A stretch of 64,000 bases of DNA from Bilabrum cf. latius (taxonomy: Eukaryota > Bigyra: Bicosoecida > Bigyra > Bicosoecida): assembly GCA_965178125.1 (NCBI GenBank), contig OZ237748.1, forward strand, positions 186,001-250,000, given 5' to 3'. Of this stretch, positions 57,079 to 64,000 are shown in pieces. Every line of letters begins with the position of its first letter. The first letter of the stretch is position 1. The notes beneath the pieces were generated by a model. The model worked only from the letters and a program-made list of their open reading frames with translations, did not search any database and was not told the origin of the DNA. The position numbers and the translations under genes are program-made.

Positions 57079-59946
57079 ATGACAGCTGCCCCAACTGTAT
57101 TCGCTGCGAGCGGGCACGAAGCGTCCCTAGCCGAAAGGCAGGACCTCGCAGTCAATGTGGCAGCAGAGCACTCCTTGAGGCGAATACTGAGTATTGCAAT
57201 AGGAGCTACGTTCAGTGTCAAGTCCCACCAGAAGATCTCCGATACGAAAGGCGGCTTCACCGGCGAGCTGAACGATGGTAGCATCTTCGGATAGTCCATG
57301 GCATCCCTGGGCGATCTGGACGGAGATGGCACCAACGACCTCGCAGTGGGAGCATACGGTGATAATGATGGAGGGAAGGACCGCGGGGCTACTTGGATCC
57401 TCTTCTTGAACGCCAACGGCACCGTCAAGTCCCACCAGAAGATCTCCGATACGGAAGGCGGCTTCACCGGCGAGCTGAACGATGATGACTGGTTCGGATA
57501 TTCCATGGCATCCTTGGGCGATCTGGACGGAGATGGCACCACCGACCTCGCAGTGGGGGCACCTGATGATGGTAGTGGAGAGGAGGACCGCGGGGCTACT
57601 TGGATCCTCTCCTTGAACAGCAACGGAACCGTCAAGTCCCACCAGAAGATCTCCGATACGGAAGGCGGCTTCACCGGCGAGCTGGACGACGTGGAAAACT
57701 TCGGGTGGTCCGTGGCATCCTTGGGCGATCTGGACGGAGATGGCACCACCGACCTCGCAGTGGGGGCACCCAGTGATAGTAGTGGGTCGAGACGCGCGGC
57801 TACTCTAATCATCCTGTTGAACACCGACGGAACTGTCAAGTCCCACCAGAAGATCTCAGATACGGAAGGCGGCTTCACCGGCGAGCTGATCGATAATGAC
57901 TTCTTCGGATAGTCCATGGCATCTCTGGGCGATCTGGACGGAGATGGCACCACCGACCTCGCAGTGGGGGCATACGGTGATGATGATGGTAGTGGAGGGG
58001 AGGACCGCGGGGCTACTTGGATCCTCTTTTTGAACACCAACGGCACCGTCAAGTCCCACCAGAAGATCTCCGATACGAAGGGCGGCTTCACCGGCGAGCT
58101 GGGCGATTGGAACTTCTTCGGATATTCCATGGCATCCCTGGGCGATCTGGACGGAGATAACATCACCGACCTCGCAGTGGGGGCATACGGTGATAATGAT
58201 GGAGGGATGTTGCGAGGGGCTACTTGGATCCTCTTCTTGAACACCGACGGAACCGTCAAGTCCCACCAGAAGATCTCAGATACGGAAGGTGGCTTCACCG
58301 GAGAGCTGGGGGATTGGAGCTTCTTCGGGTGGTCCGTGGCATCCTTGGGCGATCTGGACGGAGATGGCACCAACGACCTCGCAGTGGGGGCAGGCGGTGA
58401 TGCTGATGGAGGGGAGGGTCACGGGGCTACTTGGATCCTATTCAATGAGGTGGTATTGCCAACACCGAGCAACAGTCCGACCCCGAGTAGTACCCCCAGC
58501 ACCTCCCCCACGCCGAGCATCACCAGCAGCCCCAGCAACTCCCCCACGCCGAGCATCACCAGCAGCCCCAGCACCTCGCCCACGCCGAGCATCACCAGCA
58601 GCCCCAGCAACTCCCCCACGCCGAGCATCACCAGCAGCACCTCGCCCACGCCGAGCATCACCAGCAGCCCCAGCACCTCCCCCACGCCGAGCATCACCAG
58701 CAGCCCCAGCACCTCCCCCACGCCGAGCATCACCAGCAGCCCCAGCACCTCCCCCACGCCGAGCATCACCAGCAGCCCCAGCACCTCGCCCACGCCGAGC
58801 ATCACCAGCAGCCCCAGCACCTCGCCCACGCCGAGCATCACCAGCAGCCCCAGCACCTCCCCCACGCCGAGCATCACCAGCAGCCCCAGCACCTCGCCCA
58901 CGCCGAGCATCACCAGCAGCCCCAGCACCTCCCCCACGCCGAGCATCACCAGCAGCCCCAGCACCTCGCCCACGCCGAGCATCACCAGCAGCCCCAGCAC
59001 CTCGCCCACGCCGAGCATCACCAGCAGCCCCAGCACCTCGCCCACGCCGAGCATCACCAGTAGCCCCAGCACCTCGCCCATGCCGAGCACTTCGAGCACC
59101 GACGGTGCCACGGGATTGACATGCAGTGATGGCGAGACCAACGGCCAGGAGACCGACATTGACTGCGGGGACGCGTCTGCTGAGGACTGTCCATTGTGCG
59201 CCCAGGGCAGGACCTGCATCGTCACAGCCAACTGCGCAAGTGGACTCGTGTGCTCGGCCAGCAGCACCATGTGCACGTCCCCCACGAGGCGCAAGGGCAG
59301 GCGCATCACGGTGTCCGGGACCAAGGTGTCGAGCGTGACCACGCCCGTCTTCCAGTCGAACTTGATGACTCCCTTCATCGCAGCGATCGAAGACGTGTCC
59401 GGAAATGATGATGTGGTCATCGACCGGCTGACAACGTCCTCGACCAGCAGGGGCCGCTCCCCGCAGGCCTCGGGCTCAGAGGAAGATGGCATTTCCGCCG
59501 CTGAGCTGGATTTCACCGCAACTATTCCGCTGGATCGCACCGACGCGGAGTAGACGAGGCAGGACATCCTGGACTTCCTGCGGGGCAACATGAGCACGTC
59601 AACAAACGCGACGCTGGTGTAGGTGCTCAGGATGGCTGCGCCCGTCGAGATGACCCGGCTACTGGTGGTTGATACGACCAGCATTGCCGTGGAGGTCACT
59701 GTACAAGAAGAGGACCTGCAAGTGGAGGAGGCTGTGGCTCCTCCCATGGACGAGGATGACGACGAGGGAGGGGACAGCATGGTCATCATCATCGTAGTGG
59801 CGGTGGTCATCGTCATTGCCGTCATGGTGGGAGCAGCCGCCTACTTCTTCATAGCTCTATGCAGGAACACCAAGGCAGGGATTGCCAAGAAGGACGACAA
59901 GGCGATCGATGTGAAGGTAGAGCTTAGGGCGGCAGAGGCCGTGTAA
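57079..59946 (+). CDS. FG-GAP single-pass membrane protein with four in-frame UAG codons
   Basis: Read from ATG 57079 to TAA 59944 it has 955 residues. TAG is at 57292, 57910, 59551 and 59620, and there is no internal TAA or TGA. Residues about 41-455 form FG-GAP repeats with SMASLGDLDGDGTTDLAVGA. The first two TAGs sit in the blade motif FG-TAG-SMAS, where sister repeats have Tyr or Trp and the 11.4-kb protein has Gln (FGQSAQSMGD). A Thr/Pro/Ser stalk (about 457-674; 12-residue unit SPSTSPTPSITS), a Cys-rich motif (NGQETDIDCGD, GRTCIVTANC) and a SEA-like domain follow. The other two TAGs come next, then a membrane helix (about residues 901-927) and a short tail. The N-terminus is uncertain: ILAAAMTAAPTVFA suggests a signal peptide starting in an upstream exon. 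Confidence 0.75.
58490..59085 (+). repeat. 36-bp coding repeat in the Thr/Pro stalk
   Basis: About sixteen in-frame copies of SPSTSPTPSITS with TCC/TCG and AAC/ACC (Asn/Thr) variation, plus one 6-bp-shorter copy. It forms the stalk of the FG-GAP protein at 57 kb. Confidence 0.85.
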
Positions 59947-60042
59947 AGGGGCGGATGAAGCCGTCACGTATGCTTGTGCTGGGGCTGTAGTGGAGGAAGT
60001 AACAAGAATCGTGTTACACGATTTACGATTCACCTGCATTGA

Positions 60043-61020
60043 ATGGGCACCCGTATAGAGAGCCAACAGCGCATTGGATTCCAAATCCGGCCACTGTACT
60101 TCATTCCCGCGGATCCACTGAGCTTCACCAAGCAAGCAGCGGAAGGGTCCAAACACGCTTCCTTCACCATCCCAGCGACCAATGAGGGCGGTGCGGGCGA
60201 CAGCCGATCCTCGGAGCTGATGGCCATGAGCAAACTGAAGGTCACCAAGGACTCGAGAGGAAAGCCGCTCGAGACGCTGGCCCAGGCCTACGAGATGTCC
60301 GATGCGTGGGCCGCGGCCAAGACCGTGTGGGGGCTGCTGGCGCAAGGGGATGCGGCTGCGTCTGCCCTCCCCGGCAACGACAGGCTGTACAAGGATTCTG
60401 CCATCCCGCGGCTGCCCCAGGCCGGCAGGGAGCTGGAGGCCATCCTGAGGGGGCTGCTGCAGTCGCTGCCCAGCAAGCGGCTGCGGCCCGAGAGCGCCAT
60501 TGCCGCCCTGCGAGCCCTGCTGTACGGGCCCGGGAGCTGGGAGCAGGTGGAGCGGGCGGCTGGGGAGGGTGAGGCTGCGAGCGGTGGGATGATGGGCGGG
60601 TCCAGCGGTGGAGGCACTGGGGCTGCTTCGGGGGCGGGGGCGGGGGATGCTGCATCGGCGACAGCAGCGGGTGCTGGAGCGGGTGGGTCTGGGCTGGTGG
60701 AGCTGGTCCGGGGGCAGCTGTGGGAGTGCGCGGCTGTGGATGCGGGGCGCAGGGGGGTGGCGTGCGTGCCTGCTGCTGGATTGTGCTGGGGCCTGGCGGG
60801 GCCTGCTCCCATGGTGCGGCTGCCGATTGGGGAGGAGGCGTATGGGGCGTTCGGGTGGGGCGAGCGGCGGTGTGTCCCAGGAGAGGCGAGCCTGTGGGAC
60901 CGGTTCCTGCGGCGGGAGGTGCTGCTGCGGGGGGGCGGGCCGGATGGGTCTGCGGCTTGCATGGCCAAGGACTGCGGGGAGCTGGTGGAGGCGGTGAGGA
61001 GGTTCGGGCAAGGAGAGTGA
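60043..61020 (+). CDS. Kinase-like protein, C-lobe only (PINK1-like pattern), possibly partial
   Basis: 325 residues from ATG 60043 to TGA 61018. Residues about 50-60 (NEGGAGDSRSSELMA) could be the activation-segment/APE region. Residues about 85-100 (YEMSDAWAAAKTVWGLL) resemble the kinase helix F, D-W-A-x-G. Residues about 120-165 (IPRLPQAGRELEAILRGLL, then PSKRLRPESAIAALRALLYG) resemble the end of a kinase C-lobe, with spacing like PINK1-type kinases. No glycine loop, VAIK lysine, HRD or DFG is present in this frame, so it is either a pseudokinase fragment or the last exon of a gene whose upstream exons I cannot see. The C-terminal half is Gly/Ala-rich and unassigned. Confidence 0.4.
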   Translation: MGTRIESQQRIGFQIRPLYFIPADPLSFTKQAAEGSKHASFTIPATNEGGAGDSRSSELMAMSKLKVTKDSRGKPLETLAQAYEMSDAWAAAKTVWGLLAQGDAAASALPGNDRLYKDSAIPRLPQAGRELEAILRGLLQSLPSKRLRPESAIAALRALLYGPGSWEQVERAAGEGEAASGGMMGGSSGGGTGAASGAGAGDAASATAAGAGAGGSGLVELVRGQLWECAAVDAGRRGVACVPAAGLCWGLAGPAPMVRLPIGEEAYGAFGWGERRCVPGEASLWDRFLRREVLLRGGGPDGSAACMAKDCGELVEAVRRFGQGE

Positions 61021-61135
61021 TGGGAACTGGTGGAGGCGGTGGGGAGGTTCGGGCAAGGAGAGTGTTGGGAGCTGGTGGAGGCGGTGAGGAGGTTCGGGCA
61101 AGGAGAGTGATGGGAGCTGGTGGAGGCGGTGAAGG
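60976..61135 (+). repeat. 45-bp tandem repeat over the kinase-like gene's end
   Basis: Four copies of a 45-bp unit (GAGCTGGTGGAGGCGGTGAG then GAGGTTCGGGCAAGGAGAGTG). The first encodes the last residues ELVEAVRRFGQGE and supplies the TGA; the others lie downstream. Confidence 0.75.
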
Positions 61136-62324
61136 GCCCATTCCGCAGGAGCCGGGGGCAAAGCGGGCTGCCGAAATGGAGGCTAATGGGAAAAAAGGCC
61201 TGGATTACCGTAGCGGGGGTGTGTGTCTGGTCATGTAATTTGAAATTGGGGCTGGAGCTTGTCTCGGAATGGCAGCTCGGGCCACTGCTTGCTTGCTGTG
61301 ACTGACTGTATACGGATGAATCCAAATCAGATCAGATCCAAATGGATCAAGCTGACTGTATCATTGGTGCATCGCCCATGTTATATGTACCTGGACATCA
61401 GGATTGAAGCAACGGGGAGCAGAGGTGAGACGGACGACGAGGTGGGCGCAGGAGGACAGGAGGTGGAGAAGAAGAGGGGAACACCGGCACAGGCGAAGAC
61501 ATTGCGGTGTCAACAGGGAGAACACAACGGGAGGAATGGGGGCTCCAGGTGCAAGGCACGAGGGAGACGCGGGTGGCAGCGGACTGCATGGCCAGCAGCA
61601 CGCAGAAGGCCAACAGGTGGGTGGACAGATGGGGCGCACGGCAGGTCGGCCAGGACCGGCGCGTGCAAGCTGAAAGGATAGGGCCAAGGTGGCAATGCTG
61701 GGATAAAAGCACACGGTCCCTAGGGCGGGGAACAGGAACAGGAAGCCATGTGGCGACGAGGCCAGTCGGGTGCATGGGGAAAGTGGTGTGTACATTCGTA
61801 GTGTCAGATGAATACCGCATTCAGGTGGACCGGTGAAGAACCAGTCGTTCGGGGTGAAGCCCAGTGGGTCCGCGGGACCGGGGGCAGGAATTTTTCTCTC
61901 AATGTTTGTTGTCAAAGCAATCATGTGCATACAACACCCTTCGAATCTGATGGCTACCATACTAATATAGGAGTCAAATGTAGTGACACGATAAAAACGA
62001 CAGTTTCATCTACATCCAACAATGGACTGCGGCAAAGGCCCAGACGTGACCCGGGCGCCTCGCCGGCTGTGCGCGGCGCCTAAATGAGTTCCGCTCACAC
62101 AAATATGGTCGGCAGCTGCTACCGAAAATCAAGATTCGTTCGTTCGTTCGCTACCGCCTCTTGGAAGGCATTAGTCCGATTGTTCTATCAGTTTGAGATG
62201 TGAGGACGTTTGTATCTGTCTTTTTAGTATCTGTACAACTTGGTCAGGCTGACACCGCTCCGCGGCAGCTGTTGTATCCGAGCTACCTATGGTGCGCTGA
62301 AATCTGCTCGTGGATTCAATCCAT
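61136..62324. other. Intergenic region
   Basis: No gene recognised in the short overlapping ORFs at 61.3-61.9 kb. Nothing else of note. Confidence 0.35.
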
Positions 62325-64000
62325 ATGAGTATGATTAACATGGTACATAGAATATTAAGGTTAATAATCAAAAATCACAGGGGAGACACACTTCTCACAG
62401 CAGCCCTAAATGGCAAAGTGGACGCCCTGAGGGCCTGTCTGGATTCGGGAACGGACATCGAATCCAGAGATGGCGTGAGATTGAGTACCTTGTCCATCTA
62501 TTAGATTCCTTTTTGAGTTAGTGTTCTTGTTTACACCATAAGGTCCACGTACAAGCTGTCACGGAGCTCCCAAGTGATGATATCCTCCTTTGGAGACCTG
62601 ATGCACGCCATCGATTCGTTGATGAGCTAAATCAGGGGGTGATACGGGGAGGCTGCAGAGGCTGATGTGTACATGATACTCAAATGCACCTCTAGTTCTG
62701 CTTCCTCTCCGCGCTTGGCCATCAGCGGATCCTCACCCCCCGCCACCAGGTTGCTCCCTTCCCTCGGGGTCTGCCACCCGCGACTACCCACCAACGGTTT
62801 TATATTTCTTGAGTGCATTGCAGGATGGTTGGACAGCTGCATACTATGCGGTATGGAAAGGCGACACCGAGTTGCTGAAGGTGCTCATCGAGAGGGGCGC
62901 CAACGTGAACGCTGCCAGAGACGTGAGAGAGAGAGGCTGCCTGCCCCACAGGGCGGGTTGTATGTGGTACCTGTGATATTTGATTTGGCGCGAGAGTTCA
63001 TCATGCTGGCATATCATTGGCTCCTCGTCGATCGAGCCGGGCCGGACCCCCGAGCGAGTGCTCCCCAGTGACTGATGAAGTCTCGAGGGGAGGGGCGATT
63101 TATTCTTGCTTTCTTGTGTATGCGGTCGATTGTATGTTGGTATGATTTGACTTTTCATGTCCTAGAGTATTGGTGCGAGGGTGGTTGGCCATCGCTCAGC
63201 CTCGGCCGGCTGGTCCACCTGGCTTTCGTGCTGGGTGAGGACAGGGGCAGGTGAGTGGTGGCTTGCAGGATGTGGATTCACAGGGATCGTGTCTAGGTTT
63301 TCGAGGCGAATGTTTACAGATTGATCGACTTAATATAGTAGCTATGTCCAAGGTTGGTTGTTGATCGATGACAACTGCCCGGGGGATAACAGGACTGGCC
63401 TGAGCATGGCCTTTGTGACGAGCATTCAGCTCGATCCTCATTCCCTGGCTTGCGCCTCCGATTGGCAGAGTTCAATGATTTTGCACTGATTAGTACATAC
63501 ATAGTATGACAAAGATGTGATTAATTTGAGTCACTAGCCTTTCGGGACATCAACTGCCAGCGAGCCGGCCGCCGCCCGTCCCCGCAGAGGGCCCCTCGGC
63601 TATCTCAGCCCCCAGGCGGATTCAGAGGCCGGGACCGGTCCCTGTCGTGATGGAATGGCTCGATAGGACAATTGGTGTATGTTTGGATTGGTTTTAATTT
63701 TGGTGATTTTGTCCCTCGAGCGGGAATTGATCCGGGAACTACACCCCTTGGACCCAGAGGGACTCCCACCAGTCCCTCCCAAAGCCCCCCACACCCCCAG
63801 CACCCGCCCCATGCCCACACACATCCACACCGACACCCACTCCGATCACACCCCCTGCTCCCCCTACCCCTTGTCTTCCATCCTTTGACCAAAGAATGGA
63901 TACACACCCGTTCATGCGGCATCCATGTATGGGAGGAAAGGCTGCCTTCGACTGCTGCTTGAAAATGGGGGGGACGTGCATGCGGTGAATGAGGTGAGAG
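62325..64000 (+). CDS. Ankyrin-repeat protein, one repeat per exon (3' end beyond window)
   Basis: Exon 1 (ATG about 62325 to 62474) encodes the repeat GDTLLTAALNGKVDALRACL and ends IESRDG. Exon 2 (62824-62922, 99 bp) encodes DGWTAAYYAVWKGDTELLKV and ends GANVNAARD. Exon 3 (63895-63993, 99 bp) encodes NGYTPVHAASMYGRKGCLRL and ends GGDVHAVNE. All donors are GTGAGA at phase 0 (62475, 62923, 63994); acceptors are CATTGCAG and GACCAAAG. Introns are about 349 and 972 bp. Joined, the ankyrin consensus is continuous (RDGDGWTAAYYA). The start is tentative. Ankyrin repeats mediate protein binding; the partner is unknown and the rest of the protein lies outside the window. Confidence 0.7.

Noticed and set aside
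63715-63775. tRNA-like sequence with 7-bp terminal stem (GTCCCTC / GAGGGAC)
   Set aside because: Only about 53 nt between stem ends and no convincing anticodon or D arm; not reported as a tRNA.

Overview
The window looks like nuclear DNA of a GC-rich microbial eukaryote (protist or alga). It carries large surface proteins with FG-GAP propellers, Ser/Pro stalks, RCC1 repeats and membrane segments. It also has spliceosomal introns with GTGAG donors, an Rrp5-type ribosome biogenesis gene and many kilobase-scale minisatellites. I cannot name the lineage from this sequence.

The main result concerns the genetic code. At least six unrelated genes run as uninterrupted reading frames only if UAG is read as an amino acid. 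I counted about 47 in-frame TAG codons over roughly 11,000 codons and no in-frame TAA or TGA. Every gene end I can place is TAA or TGA, never TAG. In RCC1 repeats, in an S1 motif of Rrp5 and in an LRR-like gene pair, TAG falls in columns where sister copies have glutamine, so UAG = Gln is the best reading. An annotation with the standard code would shatter these genes into dozens of false ORFs.

Layout: 3-1628, end of a surface protein; 3117-6795, two minisatellites; 7600-9138, small FG-GAP-family relative; 9396-9810, minisatellite; 11402-17797, FG-GAP membrane protein; 18962-20495, 69-bp array; 21878-29863, RCC1/TIG/multi-pass membrane protein with 24 UAG codons; 30321-33764 (-), intact LRR-like gene; 34298-38880 (-), its decayed paralog with tandem expansions; 39177-50788 (-), RRP5; 51275-55535, 43/44-bp satellite; 55540-55918, fragment of the paralog tail; 57079-59946, second FG-GAP membrane protein; 60043-61020, half of a kinase-like protein; 62325 to the window end, ankyrin gene with one repeat per exon.

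The surface proteins at 1, 7.6, 11.4 and 57 kb form a family: propeller or adhesive ectodomain, Cys-rich motif, a beta-rich SEA-like domain and usually one membrane helix. In two of them the helix lies downstream of UAG codons, so membrane anchoring depends on UAG being decoded. No tRNA, rRNA or CRISPR was recognised.
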